Source: Gammaproteobacteria bacterium (lineage in GTDB: Bacteria > Pseudomonadota > Gammaproteobacteria > Pseudomonadales > Pseudohongiellaceae). Taken from it: 42,778 bases of DNA. The DNA is taken from the NCBI GenBank assembly GCA_002700775.1, contig PAEL01000019.1, positions 1 through 42,778 of the forward strand. Reading direction: 5' to 3'. The notes beneath the pieces are model-generated. The model did not search any database and had not been told where the DNA came from. It worked only from the letters and a program-made list of their open reading frames with translations. How positions within the stretch are numbered: the first letter of the stretch is position 1; each line of letters starts with the position of its first letter. This document shows, piece after piece, positions 1 through 8,778 of the stretch. The translations under genes and the position numbers were made by a program.

Positions 1-31
1 CATGCGATTTCTCCGAAAATTTTCATTCAAC

Positions 32-1996
32 CTAAAGACCCAAAGAATTTTTTAATGGCAACAAGAACTCTTCATACGGCTTCCACCTCGCTACTCCGAA
101 CTTTGACACCGGTTGCCGAACCTGTTCGGCGCTTGGAGTTCTAACGTTTCGCTTATTCTTATAGAAATGCAAACACTCCTCTTCAAAATCAAGTCCGCAA
201 AAATCTAACATCCGCCTGACCTCTCCCTCAAGATCGTCAATTACATCTTCATTATTTACTCGCAAGACAAAATTAGGGAGAACTTCATCCCAATGCGTCA
301 TAAGTTTGACGTAATCTTTGTAATATTGACCGAGGTCAGAAAGATCGTATGAAAATTCTTGCCCCTCCGCAAAAAGCTGCTTGAAACCACTAAAGCAACA
401 GTCCATTGCGTTGCGTCGCGCATCGATAATCTTTGCGTTTGGAAGTATTAGTTTGATAAGACCAATATGCCTAAAATTATTTGGCATTTTATCAATAAAG
501 TACGGCGAGCCTTGCCTATGAATTTGAGTGTCTTCAATAAATTTTTCCCCAAACCTACAAAATTCCTCGTTCTCTAGTTTATTTAAAACACCCGGGTATC
601 CAATAGTCTCGTCATCTACCGTTCTTCGTCGTAATTGTTGAGACAACGAAAGAATATTTGGTAGTTCCAAGGTTCCATCTACTTTACTGTGGCTAGATAA
701 TATTTGCTCGAGTAGAGTAGAACCGGCTCGGGGCAGTCCCACAATAAAAATCGGGGCACCCGAGACGTTCCCCACCCCATTCCTTGCTGAGAAAAAAGCC
801 CGGTCACAAACACTCTTTTGCAGCTCAAATTCCTCACTCATTTTCTCCGCACTATACCGACTCTGGGTCTTTTTAAGCTTATTGCCCTTTTCATAAAACT
901 TGAACGACTGAGGAAAATCTTTGCCATCCTCATAAGCTTTTCCAAGAGAAAAACTCATATATACCCTATCCATGAACGACAGATTCGGATCCTCAACGAG
1001 TTCGGCCAATAGACTCATTTCATTTTGATCAAAGCGATAAGTCTTCAAATTTGCGAGGGCGTAATAGGCCTCTCCGTGCCCTCGATTAGATCGAATCGCC
1101 ATCTTATACGACCTAACAGCATCATCAGAGCGACCTATCGTTTTGAGAGCATGGCCCTTCGTGGTGTGTGTTAATGGATCATCTGGCAAATCATTTAAAA
1201 TCTCGTCAAAGATCTGTATCGCCGTATCAAAATCTCCGGTCTGCATGGATTCAATTGCGAAAATTGATCTAAACTGATGGTTTTTAGGTGCTCCTTTCAA
1301 CAACTCTCTCGATTGAGTTAACGCTTTTTCATAGTTCTGCCTTTTCCTCAACGCACTAATGTAATCTATCCTCGCCTGTGTATTTTCCGGCTCGAGAGCT
1401 ACCGCTGTCTCCAGCAAATACTCGGCATCATCAAATACCCCCAGACGTATTCCTATCTCCGCTAAGAGCCTCATACCCTCCACGTGATTCGGTACCTGAG
1501 TCATAAACTGACGACATAAATTTTCTGCTTTGAGTAACTTTCCTTGAGAAATCAAATCAGTCACTGCCACGAGGGGTTTTGGCAACTTCAACAGATAGTC
1601 AAGTTGATTCTGGACTTGCTCAATTCTGTGAGTTTGGTTTGTTTTTCTAAGGATATCGATTTGTGAGCGAAAACTAGACTCCAAAGCTGAATTATAAAAA
1701 TTCGCGCGCTCATACGCGCGCAACGCGTGTCCAAATTTACCCATTGTTCGGTAAGTGTGGCCCTCTTCCTGATGTGCGCGACCATGATCCGGCGACAAAC
1801 TCTTCAGTTTTTCTAAGCAAGAGAGGGCGCGATCAAATTGGTTAAGATACCGATTGCACACTGCTTGCAAGTAAAGCGCTTCGGTACTCTTTTCAATCTC
1901 CGCAGGTGAGTCATCAAGTAATTTCAGAGCCGCTTCAAATTCTTTTGCGACTATTTTCTCTTTAGCTTCAACCAAAGTCTGCGCAATATCTTCCAC
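32..1996 (-). CDS. TPR-repeat sulfotransferase
   Basis: 654 residues. Roughly residues 1-380 are tetratricopeptide repeats, a protein-interaction scaffold. The C-terminal part is a PAPS-dependent sulfotransferase: a 5'-phosphosulfate-binding loop lies at about 415-430 with core GLPRAGST, and a 3'-phosphate-binding segment with ARRNAMDCCFS lies near 526-536. It would transfer sulfate from PAPS to a hydroxyl or amine of an unknown acceptor. There is no signal peptide, so it is probably cytoplasmic. The start is GTG, preceded by AGGAG at good spacing. It lies 79 bp downstream of a TonB-dependent receptor on the same strand, a pairing I recall as frequent in marine proteobacteria, so acceptor and receptor substrate may be related. 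Family assignment is firm; the acceptor cannot be told. Confidence 0.9.
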   Translation of the reverse strand: MEDIAQTLVEAKEKIVAKEFEAALKLLDDSPAEIEKSTEALYLQAVCNRYLNQFDRALSCLEKLKSLSPDHGRAHQEEGHTYRTMGKFGHALRAYERANFYNSALESSFRSQIDILRKTNQTHRIEQVQNQLDYLLKLPKPLVAVTDLISQGKLLKAENLCRQFMTQVPNHVEGMRLLAEIGIRLGVFDDAEYLLETAVALEPENTQARIDYISALRKRQNYEKALTQSRELLKGAPKNHQFRSIFAIESMQTGDFDTAIQIFDEILNDLPDDPLTHTTKGHALKTIGRSDDAVRSYKMAIRSNRGHGEAYYALANLKTYRFDQNEMSLLAELVEDPNLSFMDRVYMSFSLGKAYEDGKDFPQSFKFYEKGNKLKKTQSRYSAEKMSEEFELQKSVCDRAFFSARNGVGNVSGAPIFIVGLPRAGSTLLEQILSSHSKVDGTLELPNILSLSQQLRRRTVDDETIGYPGVLNKLENEEFCRFGEKFIEDTQIHRQGSPYFIDKMPNNFRHIGLIKLILPNAKIIDARRNAMDCCFSGFKQLFAEGQEFSYDLSDLGQYYKDYVKLMTHWDEVLPNFVLRVNNEDVIDDLEGEVRRMLDFCGLDFEEECLHFYKNKRNVRTPSAEQVRQPVSKFGVARWKPYEEFLLPLKNSLGL

Positions 1997-2031
1997 GATG
2001 ACTCCTAGAAACTCGACATTCTAAAATGCAA

Positions 2032-2051
2032 CAGGCACCGAAAGGTGCCTG
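2032..2051 (-). terminator. Hairpin between receptor and sulfotransferase genes
   Basis: Perfect 8-bp stem (CAGGCACC with GGTGCCTG) and a 4-nt loop, 25 nt after the receptor stop codon. Read on the minus strand it is followed by only a weak T-run (TTGCATTTT). It may be a partial terminator that lowers expression of the downstream sulfotransferase, or an mRNA 3'-end stabiliser. The structure is certain; its role is inferred. Confidence 0.55.
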
Positions 2052-2075
2052 CGAACTTTAACAAAATTTGACACA

Positions 2076-4553
2076 TTAAAAATCGTATGTCACCCGAACT
2101 CCAGCTGTAAGAGGTCGCGCATAGGTAACTCGCTGCCGATCGTAAGCAAATGACCGAGCTACTTCTGCAAGCTCGTTAGTAATATTGTCGGCAAAGAATT
2201 CTGCTGACCACTGATCTTGTCGCACCCCAGCTGTAAAGCCTAACATCATCCAATCATCAATCCGGTCCCGGTTAATCGTGATTATGTCACTGTAAGCCTC
2301 GTCGGAATAAGAAAGGTGTGGCATAAAGTGAGCGACCCTTCCAGAACCAATATCCCACTCATAGCGAGCCCGAAGGCTGAATTGAAATTCGGGCGCAAAG
2401 GCCAGCGAATCTCCCAAAATAACATCGTTTGTTGGAGTTATTACGCGCGTAATCTCGGAATCAATGAAAGAAAATGCTCCGGAAAGCGTCAAGCCGTCGA
2501 TGCCCTCAGGGGCCCAAGTAATATCACCTTCAAAACCATTTACCTCCGCATCCGCTGCATTGTCCGAGAAGAAGAGGTTTGTAATACTTGGATCGAAAAT
2601 TGTTGTCTGCAAATTCTCTATATCAGAGGAAAAAATCGCCGCGTTAAACCTCAAAGTTGAATCAAGCAAATCAAGCTTCCAACCAAGCTCATAATTTGTC
2701 AGCTCATCCGTGTCAACACTAAACGGAACCGTAAATGTCCCAGCAGGATTAGTCTTCCCGCCCGGGCGATTTAAGAGTCCGGGTCTAAAACCCTCGGAAA
2801 AGGTCGCATAGACCAAAGAGTCCGAAGTCGGCGTCCAATTCAAACTCAGCTTCGTAATTGAACCGTCAGTCGAGGCTGTGTCTGGATTAGGAGAACTGAA
2901 AAGCGTGTCTAAGTTATTACCCGCATTATTATCTTCGGTCGCGCCAAAATTACCGAATGATCCAGCGGCACTTCCTTGCAGGTCGACTTCAATGTCATAC
3001 CAACGCGCTCCCGCAACAATCGCAAATTGATCGTTTAAATCAAAAGTCACCTCTCCAAACACGCCTTTTTGAGTATCAGTTCGGAGAACATCGTTTCGAA
3101 ATATAACACCGCTCGGCCACTGACCCTGATCTTTTATGTTCGCGCCTTGTGCAGAAAAATTTGGACCGAATCCTTTCGTCCCGTTGAATGCTATAGCCTG
3201 CGTCGAACCTGGATAAGTGAAGTTATTAAACTCGCGCAACTCTAAATCACTATAAAACCCGCCGAATGTAGCCCGAATTGAACGATCAGCATCTGTTGTA
3301 AATCGCAATTCATGCGTATTAAGCTCGGACTCGGTTAAACTGTTTACATATAGAGCTGGCGACTGACAGGTACCAGAGGGATCTGCGCTTCCGGGATAAG
3401 AAACGCTCGCATCACAAACGTAGTAAGGTAGGTATTGTCCAACAAAAAGATAATCCGAATAATCAACTACTTGATCTGACTCCCGATCAGTATAAGCCCC
3501 AGTGTAAATCGCTTCGAGAGCGCCAATTCTGCCTTCTAAGGTCCAATTAGTATTGGTAAACGAATCCTCTAAGCTGTCGTCCTGATAACGCTGGATCTCA
3601 TAATCAGATAATGACGGGTCGGAGAAAAATACGCCGTCGGTCTCGAGGTCTTGCTGCGAATGAGCCACGGTCAACCGCCAGTCCGGGTTGATTTCCCAAA
3701 GCCCAGTCAAACGAAAACCTGAATACGTGACGTCATTAAAATCTTCTTCAACTCTTGCACCATTATCCGCATCAATAAAAGTCACGCCACTTAAGTCTGA
3801 CTTTGACTGAAATCCAGCTCGTCCCGAACTCACGGGCAACCCATTAGCGCGTATACGACCCTCGGGGCGGAACCGGGCACTCTCTCTCGCGTTGAGCCGG
3901 CCCGCAACGTTATCGATGTAACCTCCTTGATTATCAACATACACGACACCGCGAACCGCGAAATTGTCTGTCAAAGGCAAGTTGACGACAGCCTCAACGT
4001 TGTTACTCATTTCACCATTCTTTGTAAAAGAAGTTCCAAATTTTACGTTGGCGTCCGTCGATGAGAGGTCAGGCTTATTTGTTATCAGCCTCACAGTTCC
4101 TGCCTGCGAGCTTGCGCCAAAAAGCGTACCTTGCGGTCCCGATAAAACCTCTATTCTAGATAAGTCTGCGGCATAGACGTCTAAATTTCGTCCCGGCTGG
4201 GCCATCGGCTGCTCATCTAAATAGAGCGCCACATTCGGCGCCAGTCCAGCAACCCCGGCCGTTGTTAATCCTGGTGTGGTTGAGGCAACGCCGCGAATGT
4301 ATATCGTATTTTGTCCGGGACCACTGCCCCCTGCTGTTACGTTCGGCAATTGCAGCAAGTAATCCTCGAAATTTGAGATCCCAAGCTGGTTGAGTGTCTC
4401 TTCTTCCATAGCTGACACGGCAACCGGGATATCTTGCATACTCTGTCTACGCTTTGTTGCCGTTACAAAAATTTCTTCGATTTGAGCAACGGCTGGCATA
4501 GAGGCAACACTGGCAATTGCAATCGCTGCCACTAATGGCTTCTTAGAAAACAT
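2076..4553 (-). CDS. TonB-dependent receptor
   Basis: 825 residues, a usual length for the family. A Sec signal peptide occupies about residues 1-23 and ends AVAQ. A TonB-box-like EEIFVTATKR follows, then a plug domain with the typical IEVLSGPQGTLFGASSQAGTV region and a 22-strand-barrel type sequence ending in aromatic Phe (VRVTYDF). It imports a ligand across the outer membrane using TonB energy. The plug resembles the large sugar/aromatic/other group (ATKRRQSMQDIPVAVS) rather than classical siderophore receptors, so the ligand is unknown. The ATG follows GGGGAGAG at good spacing. A MarR-family gene is divergent upstream and a TPR-sulfotransferase follows; the MarR protein is a candidate regulator. 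Confidence 0.93.
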   Translation of the reverse strand: MFSKKPLVAAIAIASVASMPAVAQIEEIFVTATKRRQSMQDIPVAVSAMEEETLNQLGISNFEDYLLQLPNVTAGGSGPGQNTIYIRGVASTTPGLTTAGVAGLAPNVALYLDEQPMAQPGRNLDVYAADLSRIEVLSGPQGTLFGASSQAGTVRLITNKPDLSSTDANVKFGTSFTKNGEMSNNVEAVVNLPLTDNFAVRGVVYVDNQGGYIDNVAGRLNARESARFRPEGRIRANGLPVSSGRAGFQSKSDLSGVTFIDADNGARVEEDFNDVTYSGFRLTGLWEINPDWRLTVAHSQQDLETDGVFFSDPSLSDYEIQRYQDDSLEDSFTNTNWTLEGRIGALEAIYTGAYTDRESDQVVDYSDYLFVGQYLPYYVCDASVSYPGSADPSGTCQSPALYVNSLTESELNTHELRFTTDADRSIRATFGGFYSDLELREFNNFTYPGSTQAIAFNGTKGFGPNFSAQGANIKDQGQWPSGVIFRNDVLRTDTQKGVFGEVTFDLNDQFAIVAGARWYDIEVDLQGSAAGSFGNFGATEDNNAGNNLDTLFSSPNPDTASTDGSITKLSLNWTPTSDSLVYATFSEGFRPGLLNRPGGKTNPAGTFTVPFSVDTDELTNYELGWKLDLLDSTLRFNAAIFSSDIENLQTTIFDPSITNLFFSDNAADAEVNGFEGDITWAPEGIDGLTLSGAFSFIDSEITRVITPTNDVILGDSLAFAPEFQFSLRARYEWDIGSGRVAHFMPHLSYSDEAYSDIITINRDRIDDWMMLGFTAGVRQDQWSAEFFADNITNELAEVARSFAYDRQRVTYARPLTAGVRVTYDF

Positions 4554-4908
4554 AACTCTCCCCGTGACATCTATTTAGTTTTTTAAATCTGACTGTTGAT
4601 TTTGACAGTATATAGACTTGAAAGTATTTTTCATCCTATTTTATTATGAAGTGAAAGCAGTTTTTAGATCCGACTTGTGGTTAAGAAGGCTTTTGACTCA
4701 AACTTAGTATATTTTAATTCATATATATCAGTAATTTATACTTATTTTGGTGCTTTAAACAACTTGAGCTATCATTCAAAGGAGATCACAAGGTACTTTC
4801 ACCTATTAAGACTACAAGAATTGTCTTCTTAATAAATTTTGGTAGTTGCAGTTTTAATCGCAACGCTTTATCTAGTAAGATGCCATCGAACTTTGGAAGG
4901 ACGCGCGA
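4554..4908. promoter_or_regulatory. Divergent control region, receptor / marR
   Basis: A 355-bp AT-rich gap with no convincing gene. Two inverted repeats stand out. ACTGT-8-ACAGT (4592-4609) lies about 40 bp upstream of the receptor ATG. AAGAC-10-GTCTT (4808-4827), with outer arms extending to TATTAAGA (4804-4811) and TCTTAATA (4827-4834), lies about 80 bp upstream of the marR start. MarR proteins bind imperfect palindromes of this size, so the second is a candidate autoregulatory operator. Neither is proven. Confidence 0.4.
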
Positions 4909-5397
4909 GTGAACTCAAAAATGAACGACTACGACAACCTGCTGATTGCTTTGCGGAAGATCACCCGCGCAATAGACTTGCACTCTAAAAGGTTATTGAA
5001 GGAATCGGGATTAACCACGTCGCAACTACTCGTCATCACTGCAATCGACAAGCTCGATAAAGCAACACCATCGAGCGTCGCTCGAGAAATCCTTCTCTCG
5101 CAAGGGACCGTCACTAACTTGATCATTAGGATGGAGAAAAAAGGGCTTTTGCAACGCGTCAAGGCCGAAGACGACAAGCGATCCGTATGCCTAACCTTAA
5201 CTGAGATGGGGAGAACGCGACTAGCCGACGCTCCCGAAACTCTTCAAGCCGAGTTTTTAATCGAGTACAGGAAGCTGGAGTCATGGGAACGGCAAATGCT
5301 TATTAGTTCAGTAGAGCGCATCGCCACCATGATGGACGCAAAAAATATCGATGCATCACCGATTTTAACGAGCGGCGAAATCCAACAGTCCTTTTAA
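4909..5397 (+). CDS. MarR-family transcriptional regulator
   Basis: 162 residues. The winged-helix DNA-binding core is at about 35-105: TSSQ-like TTSQLLVITAID, then SSVAREILLSQGTVTNLIIRMEKKGLL as the recognition helix, then the DDKRSVCLTLTEMG wing. Terminal helices would form the dimer interface. Start is GTG with GGAAGGA 7 nt upstream; an ATG four codons later (4921) is less well placed. From memory the sequence, including the C-terminal MMDAxxxDASPIL, resembles the EctR/CosR group that controls compatible-solute genes, but none of those genes is nearby. More likely here it controls the divergent receptor. Convergent with cysN, 24 bp away, with no visible terminator. Confidence 0.88.
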   Translation: MNSKMNDYDNLLIALRKITRAIDLHSKRLLKESGLTTSQLLVITAIDKLDKATPSSVAREILLSQGTVTNLIIRMEKKGLLQRVKAEDDKRSVCLTLTEMGRTRLADAPETLQAEFLIEYRKLESWERQMLISSVERIATMMDAKNIDASPILTSGEIQQSF

Positions 5398-5421
5398 AAC
5401 TAAAAGAAAATCTAAAAAATT

Positions 5422-6690
5422 TCAAAATTTTCCTATGCCGGTAATCATACCTGCAGCAGCAGTTTCATTTGTTTGTCTGTCAATGAAAATAAACCCACCA
5501 AGGACCTGGCTTTCTTCATAAAGGTCGAAGACGAGCAGATCTTCTAAATCAATACTCACCTGACCTATTTCATTTAAACTCAACTCATTAGTAGGTTGTT
5601 CAGTAAGATTTTCTAACTCTATTTTACTGTGAAAAGCAGACACCTTACCTGAACAAATCCTTGTGCCTATTTTAATATCATAGGTTACATTCGCCACGAG
5701 CGGATTATTAACCATCCAAACTAAGGTACAATCTATTCTTCTTCCCTCCATCATCCCTTGGCCTTCGTGAACAAAAATATCACCCCTGCTCGCTTCAATC
5801 TCTGAGTCAAATATTAAAGTGACCGCCATGCCATCGGTTGCACAATCGAGCTCTCCTTCATAGGTAACAATTGCTTTCACAGTTCCTCTTTTTTGACTCG
5901 GAAGAATTCTTACAACATCACCTTTTCGAACAAAACCTGACGCGACCGTTCCACAAAAACCACTAAGATTTGAACTTATGTGATTAACGTACTGGATCGG
6001 TAATCGAAACTGAGAGGTGTTACTCTTACTAACAATTTGCGCCTCTTCTAGCATTGAGATAAGTGTCCCGGCATGAAACCAGGGCGTTTTTGAGCTTAAA
6101 GTAACGACGTTGTCGCCGTCCAGGGCAGACACTGGAATGCAAGAAACCTCAATATCACCTAACCCATTAAAGAACGTTTTGCAGTCGAAGCAAATTTTTT
6201 CAAAACTTTCTCTATCAAAACCCACCAAGTCCATCTTATTTATTGCTAGTATAAATTTTTTGATTCCCAACAAAGAGGCAATGAAACTGTGCCTGCGGGT
6301 TTGTGGTTGTAAGCCGCATCTTGCATCTATCAAAATTACCGCCAAATCGCTGTTTGACGCTCCCGTTACCATATTACGGGTGTACTGCTCGTGCCCGGGC
6401 GTATCAATTAAGATAAACTTTCTTCTAATTGTAGAAAAGTATCGATACGCCACATCAATAGTAATCCCTAACTCTTTCTCTGACTGTAATCCATCAACCA
6501 AGAGAGACAGGTCTGCTGTATTTTCGTTTCTAAATTCCGAGGTTTCACTCTTTATGGCATCGATTTGATCCTCATAGACGACGTCGGAATCATACAAGAG
6601 CCGACCAATTAGGGAGCTCTTACCATGATCAACACTTCCACAAATCAAAATCCGAAGAAGCGCTTTTTTTTTATCTAAGGGATATTCCAA
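5422..6690 (-). CDS. cysN: Sulfate adenylyltransferase GTPase subunit (CysN)
   Basis: 422 residues, translation-factor GTPase fold: G1 GSVDHGKSS at 18-26, G3 DTPGH at 96-100, G4 NKMD at 151-154, then two beta-barrel domains. With CysD it uses GTP hydrolysis to drive ATP + sulfate to adenylylsulfate (APS). It ends after the barrels, with no fused APS kinase domain as in NodQ/CysNC, and is somewhat short (usual about 470). G1 reads VDHGKSS rather than the VDDGKST I expect for CysN. The start appears to be TTG with only a weak ribosome-binding site; the frame is open upstream to a stop about 60 nt away without ATG or GTG. It follows cysD by 66 bp. Function is confident; the start is not. Confidence 0.88.
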   Translation of the reverse strand: MEYPLDKKKALLRILICGSVDHGKSSLIGRLLYDSDVVYEDQIDAIKSETSEFRNENTADLSLLVDGLQSEKELGITIDVAYRYFSTIRRKFILIDTPGHEQYTRNMVTGASNSDLAVILIDARCGLQPQTRRHSFIASLLGIKKFILAINKMDLVGFDRESFEKICFDCKTFFNGLGDIEVSCIPVSALDGDNVVTLSSKTPWFHAGTLISMLEEAQIVSKSNTSQFRLPIQYVNHISSNLSGFCGTVASGFVRKGDVVRILPSQKRGTVKAIVTYEGELDCATDGMAVTLIFDSEIEASRGDIFVHEGQGMMEGRRIDCTLVWMVNNPLVANVTYDIKIGTRICSGKVSAFHSKIELENLTEQPTNELSLNEIGQVSIDLEDLLVFDLYEESQVLGGFIFIDRQTNETAAAGMITGIGKF

Positions 6691-6756
6691 AATTTGTCCA
6701 CTTTTTAACTTGTCTAACTTTCTTCTGACCGAAAAAATTTGTTCGTTTTATAGATC

Positions 6757-7665
6757 CTAAAAGTACCCCTTTCTTTTTTTCTGCTCCATTGACCCTATTG
6801 AGTCAACGTCAATAAGCCGTCCCTGACGCTCTGAGTTCTCTGCACCTTTTATTTCTGTTATTACTTCAGACACGCTTCTCGCAGTCGATGACACGGCCCC
6901 ACTGAGGGGATAACATCCAAGGGTCCGAAATCTCACAAACTCCTCTTTTGCTTTTTTTCTAAGTTCAGTTGGCATTCTTTCATCGTCGACTAAAATTTTA
7001 GTTCCATCTATGTCAACGACAGCTCTGGCCCTCGCAAAGTACAAGGACACAACTTCTATTCTTTTGAATAGGATGTATTCCCAAACATCGAGCTCGGTCC
7101 AATTTGACAATGGAAATGCTCTGATACTCTCCGTTGGATTAATTCTGGTATTGTATATATTCCAAAGCTCCGGCCTCTGATCGCTTGGGTTCCACATGTG
7201 CTCGTCGTTACGGAACGAAAAAATCCGCTCCTTTGCGCGCGACCTCTCCTCGTCTCGCCGAGCTCCTCCCATTGCCGCATCGAAACCATGATGATTGAGC
7301 GCCTGCTTTAAGCCCACTGTTTTCATTACATCAGTATAGTGACCGGGGTCATGAGAGAAAGGGTTTAACCCGTCTTTTATCCCTTCCTGATTGATATGCA
7401 CAAGCATTTTAATGCCTAGTTTGGCACCCAATGCATCGCGAAATTTAATCATTTCACGAAATTTCCATGTCGTATCAACATGGAGCAGCGGAAAAGGAGG
7501 CAATGCCGGATAAAAAGCTTTTAACGCTAAATGCAGCATGACAGAGGAGTCTTTTCCAGCGGAATAAAGCATTACGGGGTTTTCAAATTCGGCAGCAACC
7601 TCCCGAATAATATGAATGCTTTCAGCTTCAAGCTGAGACAAATGTGAAAACGAAGAGATATGCAT
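6757..7665 (-). CDS. cysD: Sulfate adenylyltransferase subunit 2 (CysD)
   Basis: 302 residues, full length. PP-loop ATP pyrophosphatase with SAGKDSSVM at 35-43, the HVDTTWKF segment, and the family-typical [20 protein letters not shown] region; the C-terminus ends KKRKGYF as CysD proteins do. Catalyses APS formation together with CysN. The ATG is preceded by AAGGAA; the stop codon of the upstream small membrane-protein gene (TAAGGA) overlaps that ribosome-binding site, so the genes are translationally coupled. APS serves either cysteine synthesis or, after APS kinase, PAPS for sulfotransferases; the nearby sulfotransferase favours the latter as one use. No APS kinase, sulfate transporter or reductase gene is in the window. 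Confidence 0.95.
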   Translation of the reverse strand: MHISSFSHLSQLEAESIHIIREVAAEFENPVMLYSAGKDSSVMLHLALKAFYPALPPFPLLHVDTTWKFREMIKFRDALGAKLGIKMLVHINQEGIKDGLNPFSHDPGHYTDVMKTVGLKQALNHHGFDAAMGGARRDEERSRAKERIFSFRNDEHMWNPSDQRPELWNIYNTRINPTESIRAFPLSNWTELDVWEYILFKRIEVVSLYFARARAVVDIDGTKILVDDERMPTELRKKAKEEFVRFRTLGCYPLSGAVSSTARSVSEVITEIKGAENSERQGRLIDVDSIGSMEQKKRKGYF

Positions 7666-7672
7666 ATATTCC

Positions 7673-7930
7673 TTAGGTTTTTGGCAGCTCGCCGTTCTTT
7701 TTCAAAACCTGCCATGGAAAAAATCCGTTTCCACCAACTATCATCCGCCGAATACCCCAAGTGAGTGTATTTGGGATTAAAAATAAAATCATCACTAAGG
7801 GGACTAAGACGAACACTGTCGCGAATCCTCGTAAAGCAAGAGCCGCTCCGCCAGACAGCGTGAGTCCTAAAACAAATCCAATCCAGTGGATTATCAATCC
7901 AAATTTTTCCCGCATATTAAATTCATTCAT
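7673..7930 (-). CDS. Small membrane protein in cysDN operon
   Basis: 85 residues from the ATG at 7928-7930; an in-frame GTG at 7970-7972 would give 99. Two hydrophobic segments, at about 8-30 ([17 protein letters not shown]) and 33-55 ([18 protein letters not shown]), are followed by a basic, Trp-containing tail ([10 protein letters not shown]...FFPWQ). I do not recognise a named family. Its stop codon lies 7 nt from the cysD ATG and overlaps the cysD ribosome-binding site, so it is co-translated with sulfate activation genes. A role in sulfate supply or membrane tethering is conceivable but only inferred. Confidence 0.65.
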   Translation of the reverse strand: MNEFNMREKFGLIIHWIGFVLGLTLSGGAALALRGFATVFVLVPLVMILFLIPNTLTWGIRRMIVGGNGFFPWQVLKKNGELPKT

Positions 7931-7937
7931 TAACAAC

Positions 7938-8165
7938 TCAAGGCCGGCTTGTGAATTTATATTCAAACTCACGTAACATATGATTAGACAAACGCAGCGT
8001 GAAGCTTAACATAGTTAAGAAAATTTCGGGCTCAGACATTGAAGAGAATTGAACCGTTGTTTGCCCTTTTAACCAGATATAATATAACCAAGCTCTAAGA
8101 AATGGAGACCAAACCAATCTATTTAGAACAAATGATGAGCTTACTAACCATAAAAAAAACACCAT
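7938..8165 (-). CDS. Possible small protein upstream of cysDN operon
   Basis: 75-codon open frame starting at an ATG whose bases overlap the divergent pnuC ATG, and ending 7 nt before the ATG of the next small membrane-protein gene. The product is Trp- and Phe-rich at the N-terminus (VFFLWLVSSS, AWLYYIWLKG) and amphipathic at the C-terminus. The tidy 7-nt spacing argues for a gene. Against it: there is no clear ribosome-binding site, and the two divergent start codons would leave no space for promoters between them. The stretch may instead be the divergent promoter region. I do not recognise the protein. Confidence 0.28.
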   Translation of the reverse strand: MVFFLWLVSSSFVLNRLVWSPFLRAWLYYIWLKGQTTVQFSSMSEPEIFLTMLSFTLRLSNHMLREFEYKFTSRP

Positions 8166-8778
8166 GATAAGCAATATTCTTCTTACAATTAGTTCGCTGG
8201 AATTGGCTGGTGTGCTTTTCGGCGTGATAGCCGTGTGGTTGTTAATAAGACAAAATATCTGGACCTGGCCCTTTGGTATTTTCTATATTGCTATATCACT
8301 CCATATCTTTTATGCCTCGAAACTGTATGCCGACTTTGCTCTTCATATTTTCTACTTGCTCATGCATCTATATGGCTGGGTCTATTGGCTCCAAACGGAC
8401 ACTGAGAAAAAGTTAAAGGCCAACATCCGCAGGGAAAAACAGAGGATGCTTCTTGCTTTATCAGTCTTGAGCTTAATCTGTATCTTTATTAGCGGATATT
8501 TGTTGTCCAGATTTTCTGATGCGGATTTACCATACTGGGACAGTACAACAAGTATCTTAAGCTTATCCGCTATGTGGTTACAAAGTCGAAAAAGAATCGA
8601 GTGCTGGGGGCTTTGGCTTTTTATCGATATTATTGCCGCCGGCGTATATTTTTATAAAGGAATATTTTTTTATAGCCTATTGTACGTCCTATACATTGGC
8701 ATGGCAGTGCTAGGATTTAAGACATGGCAAAAAAGTTATCTTCATGAACACACCAATCATAGTCATCACCGGAGCTGA
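8164..8778 (+). CDS. PnuC-family vitamin transporter
   Basis: 204 residues with about seven membrane helices and the family signature: WPFGIFYIAI, LYADFALHIFYLLMHLYGWVYWL and an ECWGLWLFIDIIAAGVYFYKG region. PnuC proteins move uncharged vitamin forms (nicotinamide riboside in PnuC, thiamine in PnuT, riboflavin in PnuX) across the inner membrane, with trapping by phosphorylation. The next gene, overlapping by 35 bp, is a NadR-like kinase. A TPP riboswitch and thiamine receptor follow, so thiamine (PnuT) and nicotinamide riboside are both possible substrates. ATG is the first start in frame; no Shine-Dalgarno is visible. A candidate -10 TATAAT lies at 8078-8083 with TTGTTT 15 bp upstream. Confidence 0.9.
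   Translation: MISNILLTISSLELAGVLFGVIAVWLLIRQNIWTWPFGIFYIAISLHIFYASKLYADFALHIFYLLMHLYGWVYWLQTDTEKKLKANIRREKQRMLLALSVLSLICIFISGYLLSRFSDADLPYWDSTTSILSLSAMWLQSRKRIECWGLWLFIDIIAAGVYFYKGIFFYSLLYVLYIGMAVLGFKTWQKSYLHEHTNHSHHRS

Noticed and set aside
3964-4176. Open frames opposite long genes, for example within the first TonB receptor
   Set aside because: They lie wholly inside well-supported genes on the other strand and have no ribosome-binding sites or recognisable products.
8078-8083. TATAAT as a firm promoter for the PnuC-family gene
   Set aside because: The -10 is perfect, but the only -35 candidate (TTGTTT) is at a 15-bp spacing; mentioned in the gene entry only.
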